64,000 bases of DNA from an uncultured Cytophagales bacterium (GCA_913057175.1 CAJXNP010000016.1:124001-188000); one strand, 5' to 3'. Positions 38,698 through 49,643 are shown, numbered from the stretch's first letter. The notes: a model not told the origin generated them from the sequence alone. Made by a program: numbers and translations.

Positions 38698-40284
38698 ATG
38701 AAGAATATAATTTATAAAATATTAGTTTTTGGATTGCTGGTCGCATTTACCTCATGTGTAAATGATCTGGATGTTGTTCCAATTGACCCGGATTCACAAA
38801 CATCTGCAACTGTTTACGATGATCCGAATGCATATAGACAGATCTTAGCGAAAATATACGCCGGTTTTGTTGTGACCGGACAGCAAGGTCCTTCAGGAAT
38901 GCCAGATATCGCCGGTATTGATGAAGGGTTTTCAGAATATTTCAGGATGTTCTTTTATCACCAGGAGTTATCAACTGATGAAGCCGTAATTGGATGGAAT
39001 GACCAGACAATCAAGGACTTCCACAACCAAAGCTGGGGATCTGGCGATGTGTTTATCCAGGGGATGTATTCAAGGATCTATTATCAAATTACTTTGATCA
39101 ATGAATACCTGAGAGAAACTTCAGAAGATAAATTGAATGAAAGAGGTGTAAGTGATGCCCTCAAACAGGAAATCGCCAATTTCAGAGCAGAGGCAAGATT
39201 GATCAGAGCTTTAAGCTACTGGCATGCAATGGACCTTTTTGGAAGTGTCCCATTTGTAACGGAAGAAAATGCTATTGGAGCTTTCTTACCAGAACAAATT
39301 TCACGAGCAGGTTTGTTTGATTACATCGAAAGCGAACTATTGGATATCGAGGATGACCTTTTAGCACCGAGGCAAAATGAATATGGACGAGTTGATCGTG
39401 CATCGGCGTGGATGGTGTTGGCAAAGATTTACCTGAATGCAGAAGTTTACAATGGCACAGAACGATACACCGATGCCATTACTCAATTGAAAAAAGTGAT
39501 CGAAGGGGGATTTGAACTGGAAGATGATTATCTGGCAAATTTCCGTGCAGACAATCATTTATCAAATGAGATCATTTTTGGAGTGGCCGTTGATGGTATC
39601 AGTACCCAATCATGGGGGGGGACGACCTTTATTACTCATGCAGCAGTCGGTGGTAACATGGATCCGGCCGCTTTTGGCCTGGACGGAGGCTGGGGAGGTA
39701 TTCGAACTACCAGCGCTTTTGTTGAGAAATTTGATGATCTAAGTGGTGATACGGATTCACGTGCCCAGTTTCATACAGATGGTCAAACACTTGAGATCAA
39801 TGATATCGCTGTATTTACAGATGGCTATGCCCTTACAAAATGGAGGAATGTTGATTCACAAGGAAATCCAGGTAAAAACCTGACTCATGTAGATGTTGAC
39901 TTTCCAGTATTCAGACTGGCAGATGCTTACTTAATGTATGCTGAGGCTGTTCTGAGGGGTGGCCAGGGCGGAACTGCCGCTGATGCTTTAGGATACGTCA
40001 ATGACCTAAGAGAGAGGGCATACGGCGACCAGTCAGGGAATATTTCTCAAAGTGATCTGACCCTTGACTTTATACTCGATGAGCGAGCAAGGGAATTGTA
40101 TTGGGAAGGTCATCGCAGAACGGACCTGATCAGATATGACAGATTCAGCAACACGGATTATGTATGGCCATGGAAAGGTGGTGTGAAGGAAGGAAGATCA
40201 GTAGAGAGCTTTTATAACGTGTTCCCGATTCCATCTTCAGATATTTCAGCCAATCCGAATCTGGAGCAAAATACAGGTTATTAA
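38698..40284 (+). CDS. SusD/RagB-family nutrient-binding outer membrane lipoprotein
   Basis: Lipobox FTSC; EARLIRALSYWHAMDLFGSVPFV; LDERARELYWEGHRRTDLIRYDRF. Confidence 0.97.
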   Translation: MKNIIYKILVFGLLVAFTSCVNDLDVVPIDPDSQTSATVYDDPNAYRQILAKIYAGFVVTGQQGPSGMPDIAGIDEGFSEYFRMFFYHQELSTDEAVIGWNDQTIKDFHNQSWGSGDVFIQGMYSRIYYQITLINEYLRETSEDKLNERGVSDALKQEIANFRAEARLIRALSYWHAMDLFGSVPFVTEENAIGAFLPEQISRAGLFDYIESELLDIEDDLLAPRQNEYGRVDRASAWMVLAKIYLNAEVYNGTERYTDAITQLKKVIEGGFELEDDYLANFRADNHLSNEIIFGVAVDGISTQSWGGTTFITHAAVGGNMDPAAFGLDGGWGGIRTTSAFVEKFDDLSGDTDSRAQFHTDGQTLEINDIAVFTDGYALTKWRNVDSQGNPGKNLTHVDVDFPVFRLADAYLMYAEAVLRGGQGGTAADALGYVNDLRERAYGDQSGNISQSDLTLDFILDERARELYWEGHRRTDLIRYDRFSNTDYVWPWKGGVKEGRSVESFYNVFPIPSSDISANPNLEQNTGY

Positions 40285-40308
40285 TTATTTGATCTAAAGA
40301 GAATAGAA

Positions 40309-41691
40309 ATGAAAAATATAAAAATATATCAATTTTTAGCTGCTCTTGTGATGATGGCGTTGGTTGTCACTTCGTGTGAAGATGATAAAGTATTGCCAAC
40401 ACTATCAAGTGATAGCAGCACATATGGGGCTCCGGTAATGGAAAACCCGGCTACTAAGGATCCGATAGAGCTTCTTCCTGAAAATGCAGGAGATCTTTTT
40501 GAATCGTTCAAGTGGTCAAAGGCCGATTACGGAATTCAGGTACCGGTAGGATATATACTGGAAATGGATTCATCAAATTCTTTTTCCGCTCCTGTTGAGC
40601 TGTCTAAAACTAACACACTATCAGCTGACATCACGGTTGAAGATTTTAACGATGCGGTATTGTCATTAGGCTTACAGGCTTTTTCAGAATCGACAGTTGT
40701 GTTGAGAACATTGGCTGTAGTAAATGGTGGTGAAGTGGATACTATTTCATCTCCGGTCATTACGCGAACCATAACTTCCTATCAATTAAGCGAATGTGGT
40801 GATTTCTGTACAATTGGATTGATCGGAAGCGCAACTGCGGGTGGATGGGATGTAGATACCGACATGAGGCTCAACGACCCCGAAAAGATTGACAAGAGTA
40901 CATGGGCGCTCACCACATATCTTATCGGAGGTTCTCAGGTAAAATTCAGGGCCGGTGATAACTGGGATGCAAACTGGGGATCATCTGATTTTCCTGCCGG
41001 TACGGGTACACAAAATGGACCAGATATTACTGTTCCGACAAGTGGATATTACAGTATTGTTTTCAACGATCAGTCCGGCGAATATACTTTCACGGCCTTA
41101 GCTGGCACAGAATATGGCACAATCGGTGTTATTGGAGATGCCACGCCGGGTGGTTGGGATTCGGATACTGATCTGACACAAGATCCAGGCGATCCTCATA
41201 TCTGGACCGGTGAGGTTACTTTTGCAGATGGTGAAGCTAAATTCAGAGCAAATGATGCCTGGGATGCTAACTGGGGAGCTGCTACTTATCCTTCCGGTTA
41301 TGGAATTGGCAATGGTCCGAATATTCCTGTAAAGGCCGGAACTTATTTTGTTTGGTTTCATGACGTTACTGGTGAATATGCAATTATCAATACACCTGAT
41401 AGTGATCCTTTCGCAACAATTGGTGTGATCGGAACGGCCACCGCGGGAGGTTGGGATGCGGATACGGATTTGGTTCAAAACCCTGCTAACCCTTACAAAT
41501 GGTCTGCTGTCATGACATTGAATGATGGTGAAGCAAAATTCCGTGCTGATGATGACTGGACGGACAACTGGGGTGGCTCTACCTTTCCTGGAGGAGTTGG
41601 CGCCAAAAATGGTCCGAATGTGGTAGTATCCAGTGACAGATACATCATACAATTCCATAGTGGGACAGGCGAATACTACTTCCTGAAATAA
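40309..41691 (+). CDS. SusE/SusF-like outer membrane lipoprotein with three tandem starch-binding-type repeats
   Basis: Lipobox VTSC; three copies of TIGxIGxATxGGWDxDTD...KFRAxDxWxxNWG beginning near 40810, 41119 and 41416. Confidence 0.9.
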   Translation: MKNIKIYQFLAALVMMALVVTSCEDDKVLPTLSSDSSTYGAPVMENPATKDPIELLPENAGDLFESFKWSKADYGIQVPVGYILEMDSSNSFSAPVELSKTNTLSADITVEDFNDAVLSLGLQAFSESTVVLRTLAVVNGGEVDTISSPVITRTITSYQLSECGDFCTIGLIGSATAGGWDVDTDMRLNDPEKIDKSTWALTTYLIGGSQVKFRAGDNWDANWGSSDFPAGTGTQNGPDITVPTSGYYSIVFNDQSGEYTFTALAGTEYGTIGVIGDATPGGWDSDTDLTQDPGDPHIWTGEVTFADGEAKFRANDAWDANWGAATYPSGYGIGNGPNIPVKAGTYFVWFHDVTGEYAIINTPDSDPFATIGVIGTATAGGWDADTDLVQNPANPYKWSAVMTLNDGEAKFRADDDWTDNWGGSTFPGGVGAKNGPNVVVSSDRYIIQFHSGTGEYYFLK

Positions 41692-41781
41692 ATCGATTGT
41701 TACACAACAGTTTTAATATAGGTTAGAAAAAATTGAGGGTCATTTGGCCCTCAATTTCTCTCCAAACCTGACTTGTCTTGT

Positions 41782-44643
41782 ATGAAACAACTCTACTCAA
41801 TACTTTTTATCTTAACAATTGGCATCCCATTCAGCGGGTATGGAAGGGAATCGATTGATCCTGAAATCACACCGGCATTGTTTCAGTATGATGATGAAAT
41901 TACCGTCACATACAATGTCACGGATACTCATTTGGCAGATTTTGAAAATGCCTGGATCTGGGTGTGGATCCCTGGAGAAAACATCGATGCCAAATACAAT
42001 GTGAATCCCGCCAATTCCGATCCCACAACTTCGGATAATGCCAAATTCACTAAAACAGAAGATAACGGACAAACATTCTTTTCCATAACTTTTGTCCCGG
42101 CTGACTTTTTCGAACAGGATATTTCCAATGAAACCCAGCTGGGAATGCTTCTCAAAGGAAATGACTGGAACAATGGAAATGACCAGACATCTGATTTTGT
42201 AACGGACTTTTGGGATGGAAGCTTCCAGGTGAAGCTGACGTCCCCGACTCAACAACCATTGTTTGTCGAAAGTGGAGAGGAAATCACTATTTCGGCAGAA
42301 ACCCCGGTTGAGGCAGATTTCGAATTGTTCATCAATGATATTTCCGTCAACTCTCAAAATGCCATTACGCAATTTAGCTACAACCACATTGTAACTGAAA
42401 CTAGTGGTTTTGCTACGGTAAGAATTGAGGCTACTTTTGACGGAAATACCGAAGAGACAGGTTTTCAGTACATAATTTCAGGTGAAAGTATTGAAGAGCC
42501 AAGGCCTTCTGGAATTATCCCTGGAATCAACTACGATCCTACTGATGATACCAAGGTGACCCTGTGTCTATTAGCGCCGGGAAAAAACTCTGTTTATGCT
42601 TTAGGTGATTTCAGCGACTGGGATGTCCTTCCTGAAAATATCATGAAAAAGGACGGTGGCTATTTCTGGTTGGAAATTGATGGATTAACGGCCGGACAAG
42701 AGTACACTTTTCAGTACCTGGTCGATGAAGAATTGTTCATCGCCGATCCATTTGCCGAAAAAATACTCGATCCGGATGATCAATACATACCGTCCTCTAT
42801 CTACCCCAACCTAAAACAATTGCCTTCCAAAGCATTCAAAACAGATTGGTGGCATAACCGGTTTTCTGTTTTTCAAACTGCCCAGGAAGAATTCAACTGG
42901 CAAAACAGCGATTCCCAATTACCTGATAAAGAAGATTTTGTAATCTATGAATTGCTCATTCGCGACTTTTTTGCTGAAAATGACCGCAATTACCTCAACC
43001 TGATCGATACACTTTCCTATTTAAAAAGCCTTGGTGTCAATGCCATTGAATTAATGCCGATCCAGGAATTCGCAGGGAACAATAGCTGGGGATACAACCC
43101 GACTTTTATGTTCGCTCCCGACAAGGCTTATGGCACGGAAGAGGCGCTAAAGCAGTTCATCGATGCGGCCCATGGAGAAGGGATGGCGGTTATCCTGGAT
43201 ATTGTTTTCAATCATCAGGATGTTCCCAACCCGTATGTGGGAATGTGGTTTGATTATTCAACATTCCAGGTCACACCTGATAATCCCATGTTTAATGTGA
43301 CTGCTACGCACCCTTTCAGTGTTTTCTTTGATTTCAATCATGAAAGTCCGCTTACCCAATATTACATGGATACGACTCTTGTGTACTGGGTGGATGAATA
43401 TAAAATTGACGGCTACCGTTTTGATCTTTCTAAAGGTTTCACACAAACCGTAAATACAGATGTTGGTTTGTGGAGCCAGCGTGATGACAGCAGGATTGCC
43501 ATCCTGAAAAGAATGGCGGATGAGCTCTGGGCAGAACATCCCCAAACCTATGTTATCCTTGAACATTTTGCCGATAATTCTGAAGAAAAAGAGCTGTCGG
43601 ATTATGGAATGATACTTTGGGGCAATTCTCACTGGGATTATAAAGATCTTGGCATCGGGACGGAAAAGGATATCTCCTGGACCTATTACGGTAATCGTGA
43701 TTGGGAAGATCCCAACCTGGTTTCCTACATGGAAAGCCATGACGAAGAACGGGTTATGTTGGAATTGATGGAAAACGGGAAGTCAAGCGGGAATTATACG
43801 GTGAAAAACAAGGAAAATGCGCTTAACAGAATCAAAGCTTTATCAGCCTTTTTCTACACTGTTCCCGGGCCAAAAATGCTTTGGCAATTTGGTGAATTGG
43901 CGTACGATAAATCCATCAATCAATGCGAAGATGGATCGGTTAATGACGGGTGCCGCACCTCTCCAAAACCCGTTCTCTGGGAATATTATTCTGAAGATGA
44001 CCGGTACAAATTGTACCAGACAATCGCTGAATTGACCAAATTGAAGACAACCTACGATGTTTTCCAAACCGGACAATTCTCGATGACCTCTGGTGCGGGT
44101 TTGAGAAAGGAAATCACCCTGGCGAATTCAGAAAACATTTCATCTCCATCCAACGAGCAGGAAATGAGCGTCTATCTGATCGGTAATTTTGATGTTCAGT
44201 CCATTAATGCCAATACCAATTTTCCATTTACCGGGACCTGGTACAGCTTTTTTGACGGTGGAGAGGAGTGGAACGTAGAAAATGTTAATGCCAATATTTC
44301 CCTAAAGCCGGGAGAGTTTAAACTGTTTGTCAATTATCCGATTGACTTTCCTGACGCAGAAATTGTTAACCCTATCACTTCATTAAATGACAAATTCGAT
44401 TCAGGATTTGTCGTTTACCCCAATCCTTCAAGTGGCACATTCACCATTCGCCTGGAAGAAAAAAACGAAGGATTTGTCAAAGCTGAAATATTTGATTTGA
44501 CCGGTAAAAAGATTCAAAGTGGAAACAAAGAAATTGTCCGGAATGAAATTGAATTGAATACACAAAGTCTTTTGCCGGGCACCTATTTATTGGTTCTTTC
44601 CAATAACCGCATTCATTATACTTCACAACTAATCAAGAAATAA
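41782..44643 (+). CDS. Secreted GH13 alpha-amylase family enzyme with T9SS type A C-terminal sorting domain
   Basis: GH13 motifs VILDIVFNHQDV, DGYRFDLSKGF, VILEHFAD, MESHDEERV; C-terminus VVYPNPSSGTFTIRLEEK...LLPGTYLLVLSNNRIHYTSQLIKK. Confidence 0.94.
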   Translation: MKQLYSILFILTIGIPFSGYGRESIDPEITPALFQYDDEITVTYNVTDTHLADFENAWIWVWIPGENIDAKYNVNPANSDPTTSDNAKFTKTEDNGQTFFSITFVPADFFEQDISNETQLGMLLKGNDWNNGNDQTSDFVTDFWDGSFQVKLTSPTQQPLFVESGEEITISAETPVEADFELFINDISVNSQNAITQFSYNHIVTETSGFATVRIEATFDGNTEETGFQYIISGESIEEPRPSGIIPGINYDPTDDTKVTLCLLAPGKNSVYALGDFSDWDVLPENIMKKDGGYFWLEIDGLTAGQEYTFQYLVDEELFIADPFAEKILDPDDQYIPSSIYPNLKQLPSKAFKTDWWHNRFSVFQTAQEEFNWQNSDSQLPDKEDFVIYELLIRDFFAENDRNYLNLIDTLSYLKSLGVNAIELMPIQEFAGNNSWGYNPTFMFAPDKAYGTEEALKQFIDAAHGEGMAVILDIVFNHQDVPNPYVGMWFDYSTFQVTPDNPMFNVTATHPFSVFFDFNHESPLTQYYMDTTLVYWVDEYKIDGYRFDLSKGFTQTVNTDVGLWSQRDDSRIAILKRMADELWAEHPQTYVILEHFADNSEEKELSDYGMILWGNSHWDYKDLGIGTEKDISWTYYGNRDWEDPNLVSYMESHDEERVMLELMENGKSSGNYTVKNKENALNRIKALSAFFYTVPGPKMLWQFGELAYDKSINQCEDGSVNDGCRTSPKPVLWEYYSEDDRYKLYQTIAELTKLKTTYDVFQTGQFSMTSGAGLRKEITLANSENISSPSNEQEMSVYLIGNFDVQSINANTNFPFTGTWYSFFDGGEEWNVENVNANISLKPGEFKLFVNYPIDFPDAEIVNPITSLNDKFDSGFVVYPNPSSGTFTIRLEEKNEGFVKAEIFDLTGKKIQSGNKEIVRNEIELNTQSLLPGTYLLVLSNNRIHYTSQLIKK

Positions 44644-44645
44644 TT

Positions 44646-46535
44646 ATGAAAAAGAATATAATTAAATCATCGTACTTCTATTTCCTGACTTTTGCCCTGT
44701 TAGTTTTATTTCAGCATGATAATTTTGCTCAAAAAGCTGAAGTAGAGCGGGTTGAGCCTCCCTTTTGGTGGGCTGACATGCAGCATGAAAATGTGAAGCT
44801 TCTGGTTCAGGGAGACAATATTTCTGAAGCAACCGTTGCAATTGACTATCCTGGAATCCAACTAGATGAGGTCCACAAGGCAGACAATCCGAGGTTTTTG
44901 TTTTTGGATCTGACTATAAGCTCAGCCGCACAACCAGGAACAGTAGAAATAAAATTTACAAATGGTAAGAAGAAGCCTGTCGTCTATGCTTATGAATTGA
45001 AAGCTCGAGAAGAGGGCAGAAAGGCATTCCAGGGGTTGGACCAAAGTGATGTGATGTACCTCATTACGCCAGACCGGTTTGCGAATGGCGACCCGTCGAA
45101 CGATGAAGTTGAATCCCTCACCGAAGGAAAAAACATGGATTTTCACAGTGGTCGTCATGGTGGTGATCTGGCTGGTATTTCTTCCAAAACCGACTATATC
45201 AAAAACCTGGGAATGACCGCAGTCTGGCTGAACCCGGTACTGGAAAACAACATGAAGGAATATTCCTATCACGGTTATGCAACTACTGACTATTACAAAG
45301 TGGATGCACGATTTGGCAGCAATGAGGATTACAAGTTATTGACAGAAAAATTCCATGAAAATGACATTAAAATGGTCATGGACATGGTGTTTAATCATTG
45401 CGGCTTGGAGCACTGGTGGATGAAAGACATGCCTTACAAAGACTGGATCCATCACTACCCAGATGTCGTCATTACCAATCATGCCAAAAGCGCCATTTCT
45501 GACCCACACGCGGCACAGGCTGATATTGACCAGAATGAAACAGGTTGGTTCGTATCTGCCATGCCTGACTTAAACCAGGACAATCCCTACATGGCAAATT
45601 ATCTCATCCAGAACAGTATCTGGTGGATTGAATACCTGGGACTTGATGGAATCAGGATGGACACCCACCCCTATAACAAGCCCGAATTCATGAAAGAATG
45701 GGCTGGCCGGGTTTTCAAGGAATATCCTGATTTTTATTTGGTAGGAGAAACCTGGGTAAATGATGAAGCGACAGAAGCCTACTGGGCTTACAAGTCTCCT
45801 GAAAATGAGCATTCTTTTAATTCAGGATTGAACTCCATCACAGATTTCCCGCTGTGCTTTGCCATTCACAATGCCTTCAAACCGGAAGGTGATGTATTGG
45901 AACTCTACAAAGTCATTAGCAAAGATTTTCTTTACGATGATCCCTCAATGAATAAAATATTTGCCGACAACCATGACATGGACCGTTATTATCACATTAT
46001 AGGTGAGGACCTGGATAAATTCAAAATGGCCATGACATTTCTGTTGACAACAAGGGGTATTCCCCAGGTCTATTACGGAACGGAAATGCTGATGCGGAAA
46101 TACGGGGAACATGGCACATTGCGTGAGGATTTTCCGGGAGGCAATTTTGTGACCGGTGAACGGGACGCATTTACTGAAAAGGGAAGAACGGATGAGGAAA
46201 ATGAGGCCTTTCGTCACATAAAGACCTTGCTGAATTGGCGGAAAGAAAGCCAGGCCATTGCCGATGGTCATTTGAAGCATTACGTCCCTTATGACAATGT
46301 TTATGTTTACAGCCAGACTTCTCAAAATGAATCTTTTGTAGTTCTGATCAACAACAACCCTGAGGCAAAAGATCTTGATATGACACGTTACCGGGAAATA
46401 TTGGATGGATATGAAAGTGGTCGTGATATTTTGACAAATCAGAATTATAACGACCTGACAAATATTAGCATTGGAGCAAATGAGTCACTTGTGTTGATCC
46501 TGAAATCTCCATTCAAAACTGAAATGAACGATTAA
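44646..46535 (+). CDS. GH13 neopullulanase/cyclomaltodextrinase-like (SusA-like)
   Basis: Signal peptide, N-terminal cyclomaltodextrinase-type domain; MVMDMVFNHCGLEHWW, DGIRMDTHPYNK, YLVGETWVND, FADNHDMDRYY. Confidence 0.93.
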   Translation: MKKNIIKSSYFYFLTFALLVLFQHDNFAQKAEVERVEPPFWWADMQHENVKLLVQGDNISEATVAIDYPGIQLDEVHKADNPRFLFLDLTISSAAQPGTVEIKFTNGKKKPVVYAYELKAREEGRKAFQGLDQSDVMYLITPDRFANGDPSNDEVESLTEGKNMDFHSGRHGGDLAGISSKTDYIKNLGMTAVWLNPVLENNMKEYSYHGYATTDYYKVDARFGSNEDYKLLTEKFHENDIKMVMDMVFNHCGLEHWWMKDMPYKDWIHHYPDVVITNHAKSAISDPHAAQADIDQNETGWFVSAMPDLNQDNPYMANYLIQNSIWWIEYLGLDGIRMDTHPYNKPEFMKEWAGRVFKEYPDFYLVGETWVNDEATEAYWAYKSPENEHSFNSGLNSITDFPLCFAIHNAFKPEGDVLELYKVISKDFLYDDPSMNKIFADNHDMDRYYHIIGEDLDKFKMAMTFLLTTRGIPQVYYGTEMLMRKYGEHGTLREDFPGGNFVTGERDAFTEKGRTDEENEAFRHIKTLLNWRKESQAIADGHLKHYVPYDNVYVYSQTSQNESFVVLINNNPEAKDLDMTRYREILDGYESGRDILTNQNYNDLTNISIGANESLVLILKSPFKTEMND

Positions 46536-46537
46536 TA

Positions 46538-48562
46538 ATGAAAAGCATGAATTACCGGGTTATATTCCTTGTTGGAGCGATTTTTTTGACTTTATCATTT
46601 TGTACGACAAAAAAGAAAGATAAAAACGGACTATCCCTTACTTCGCCTGAGGATATCGTGAACATTCATTTTTACCTTGATCAAAACGGACAGCCGGGTT
46701 ACAAGACGACATTTAAAAAAAATGTGATGATCGACAGTTCTTCCCTTGGATTGGTGTTGTCAGGTGAATATTCTTTGGATAAGGGATTTGAAGTATTGAA
46801 TTCAACAGAAACAAGTTTTGATGAGACATGGGAGCAACCATGGGGTGAAGAGAGATTCATTCGAAATAATTATAAAGAGCTGACTGTCAACCTGGAAAAT
46901 GAAGCTGGCTTAAAGCTCGATATTGTTTTGCGTGCGTATGATAATGGAGTGGCTTTCAGGTATGTCTTCCCGGAACAGGAACAATTGAAGGAATTCGAAG
47001 TCATGGATGAATTGACGGAGTTCCGGATGGCTGATGATCACCTGGCCTGGTGGATTCCCGCCTATTCCGGCAATCGTTATGAGCAACTTTATACAAAAAG
47101 CGGTTTGAGTGAGATGGAAAAAGTCCATACACCCTTGACCATTGAAACCAAGAGGGGGTTTTATATTAGCATCCATGAAGCTGCTTTGACGGATTTTTCG
47201 AGTATGGTGATCGAAAATAGAGGAGATAATGTCCTTAAATGTGATCTGGTTCCTTTTAGTACAACAGATCCGGTAAAGTCATATGTCACTGCGCCCTTTC
47301 ATACTCCCTGGAGAACGATCATAGTCGGCGAAAAGCCTGGAGAGTTGATCACCAATTACGTGAATCTCAATCTGAACGAACCGAATAAGCTGGATGATAT
47401 CTCATGGATTAAACCAGGAAAGTACATCGGCGTTTGGTGGGAAATGTTCATCAATGTCGGTACCTGGGCACAAGGCCCTAAACATGCAGCTAATACCGGG
47501 AATGTAAAGAAATATATCGATTTTGCTGCTGAAAATGGCTTTGACGGTGTGCTGGTTGAAGGATGGAATTACGGTTGGGACGGCGACTGGATGGGAGGGG
47601 GTACAACCTTTGACTTTACGAAACCTTATCCCGATTACGATGTTGAAGAGCTGAGTCGCTATGCAAAAGAAAAGGGAGTTTACATTATTGGCCATCACGA
47701 AACAGGCGCAGATATTGTTAACTATGAAAATCAATTGGAAGATGCCTATCAGTTTTTAGAAGATCACGGTATGAGAGCTGTCAAAACCGGATATGTGGAG
47801 CATGGTGATACCTTGCCAAACGGCTACTATCACCATGGTCAGTATTTTGTTCGTCATTTTGAAAAAGTGATTGAGACAGCTGCCACACACAAAGTAATGA
47901 TTGTTGCACATGAACCGATCAAAGATACCGGCAAGCGAAGGACATTCCCGAACATGGTTTCCAGGGAAGGGGCAAAGGGACAGGAATACAATGCCATGGG
48001 AGGCAATTCGGCTGATCATGTGACGATTATTCCGTTTACAAGATCATTGTCGGGCCCGTTTGATTATACACCGGGGGTTTTTGATGTGAAACTTAAAACG
48101 ATGCCAAATGACCAGGTGAAAACCACGTTGGTTCGGGAATTGGCTCTTTATGTTGTCATTTACGCTCCCATGCAAATGGCATGTGATCTGCCGGAAAATT
48201 ACGAAGGCCATCCGGCATTTGAATTTATCAGGCAGGTGCCAACAGATTGGGAGACAACCCGTGTATTGGAAGGGGAAATAGGAGAATATGTGACCATTGC
48301 CCGACAGGAAAGGGACACAGACAATTGGTTTATTGGAGCAATAACCAATGAAAACCCAAGAACAGCCAGTATCTCGTTTAATTTTCTAGAACCGGAAAAA
48401 ACCTATAAAGCAACTATTTACAAAAATTCCCCGGATACAGATATGATCAATAATCCCACAGGATATGAAATTGATGAAATGGAAATAACTACCGACTCCA
48501 GGATAGAATTACAATTGGCTTCCGCAGGTGGCGCAGCCATCGCTGTTTACCCGGTTGAGTGA
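46538..48562 (+). CDS. GH97 glycoside hydrolase (SusB-like alpha-glucosidase), probable lipoprotein
   Basis: IGVWWEMFINVGTWAQGPKHAANT, VLVEGWNYGWDGDW, IVAHEPIKDTGKRRTFPNMVSREGAKGQEYN; lipobox-like TLSFC. Confidence 0.95.
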   Translation: MKSMNYRVIFLVGAIFLTLSFCTTKKKDKNGLSLTSPEDIVNIHFYLDQNGQPGYKTTFKKNVMIDSSSLGLVLSGEYSLDKGFEVLNSTETSFDETWEQPWGEERFIRNNYKELTVNLENEAGLKLDIVLRAYDNGVAFRYVFPEQEQLKEFEVMDELTEFRMADDHLAWWIPAYSGNRYEQLYTKSGLSEMEKVHTPLTIETKRGFYISIHEAALTDFSSMVIENRGDNVLKCDLVPFSTTDPVKSYVTAPFHTPWRTIIVGEKPGELITNYVNLNLNEPNKLDDISWIKPGKYIGVWWEMFINVGTWAQGPKHAANTGNVKKYIDFAAENGFDGVLVEGWNYGWDGDWMGGGTTFDFTKPYPDYDVEELSRYAKEKGVYIIGHHETGADIVNYENQLEDAYQFLEDHGMRAVKTGYVEHGDTLPNGYYHHGQYFVRHFEKVIETAATHKVMIVAHEPIKDTGKRRTFPNMVSREGAKGQEYNAMGGNSADHVTIIPFTRSLSGPFDYTPGVFDVKLKTMPNDQVKTTLVRELALYVVIYAPMQMACDLPENYEGHPAFEFIRQVPTDWETTRVLEGEIGEYVTIARQERDTDNWFIGAITNENPRTASISFNFLEPEKTYKATIYKNSPDTDMINNPTGYEIDEMEITTDSRIELQLASAGGAAIAVYPVE

Positions 48563-48590
48563 AGAGGGAAATGAATTAGTGAAGCAATGT

Positions 48591-48622
48591 AAAGCGGGAT
48601 CATTTGGTTCCGCTTTTTTTAT
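48591..48622 (+). terminator. Terminator after the Sus-like operon
   Basis: aaagcgggatcatttggttccgctttttttatt. Confidence 0.75.
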
Positions 48623-48793
48623 TACTTTAGGATGTCGTACGGGCACCATGGTTTGTGCGCCGTGGTTTGTACCCCCACAAACCAATTGAAAAATGGTTAA
48701 ACGGTTGGTGACCCATCAATAAATAGGGTTTTAAATTAATCACAAAAATCTGCGTTATCAGCAGTCTTTCGATGCTGGTACGCTACTACAATT

Positions 48794-49624
48794 ATGAAAA
48801 TAGACTCGCATCAACATTTCTGGAAGTATGATCCAATGGAATACGAATGGATCGATGAATCCATGAAGAGGATCCGTCTGGATTTTCTGCCAAATGACCT
48901 TCAAAAAGAACTTAAATACAATGGTTTTGATGGCGCTGTTGCGGTTCAGGCGAGGCAATCACTGGAGGAGACCGAATGGTTATTAAACCTTGCGGAAGGG
49001 AACGATTTCATCAAGGGAGTGGTCGGATGGGTGGATTTATGCAGTGACGATGTGGGACGTCAATTACGGAAATATACATCCAACCCAAAATTGGTAGGTA
49101 TTCGCCACATTGTTCAGGGAGAGCCGGATGACCGGTTTATGCTCAGGAAGGATTTTATGAAAGGCGTCGGGCAATTGAAAGAATTCAATCTCACCTATGA
49201 TATCCTGATCTATCCCAAGCATTTACCCGTTGCGAATGAATTCATTAAAAACTTTCCCGAACAGCCGTTTGTGGTCGATCATCTCGCTAAACCATTTATT
49301 AAAAAAAGTGAACTGGAACCCTGGCGATCCGAAATAAAAAGAATTGCGGCTTTCCCGGATGTGTGCTGTAAAATCTCAGGCATGGTCACGGAAGCTGATT
49401 GGAAAAACTGGAAGGAAGATGATTTTCTTCCATACATGGATACAATTTATCAGGCATTTGGGGAAGACAGGATCATGTTTGGTAGTGATTGGCCCGTTTG
49501 TTTGGTAGCTGCTGATTATCAACAGGTTATCAATATTGTTCAGTTATATTTTAAAAATAAAGTCTCATCAACTGGCATGGATAAATTTTTTGGATTGAAT
49601 TGCAAAAACTTTTATAATCTCTGA
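48794..49624 (+). CDS. Amidohydrolase family protein (L-fuconolactonase/lactonase-like)
   Basis: MKIDSHQHFWKYDPMEYEWIDE, FVVDHLAKP, CKISGMVTEADW, MFGSDWPVCLVAADY. Confidence 0.93.
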   Translation: MKIDSHQHFWKYDPMEYEWIDESMKRIRLDFLPNDLQKELKYNGFDGAVAVQARQSLEETEWLLNLAEGNDFIKGVVGWVDLCSDDVGRQLRKYTSNPKLVGIRHIVQGEPDDRFMLRKDFMKGVGQLKEFNLTYDILIYPKHLPVANEFIKNFPEQPFVVDHLAKPFIKKSELEPWRSEIKRIAAFPDVCCKISGMVTEADWKNWKEDDFLPYMDTIYQAFGEDRIMFGSDWPVCLVAADYQQVINIVQLYFKNKVSSTGMDKFFGLNCKNFYNL

Positions 49625-49643
49625 CCACATTTCCTCGGCCCTA

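Noticed and set aside
41098-41658. 186-aa minus-strand ORF opposite the SusE/F-like gene
   Set aside because: Low-complexity antisense frame created by the repeated modules; the plus-strand protein is clearly the real gene.
48640-48690. Short repeated phrase ggtttgtgcgccgtggtttgtacccccacaaacc as a possible repeat element
   Set aside because: Only a brief imperfect repetition/inverted match; not strong enough to separate from chance.
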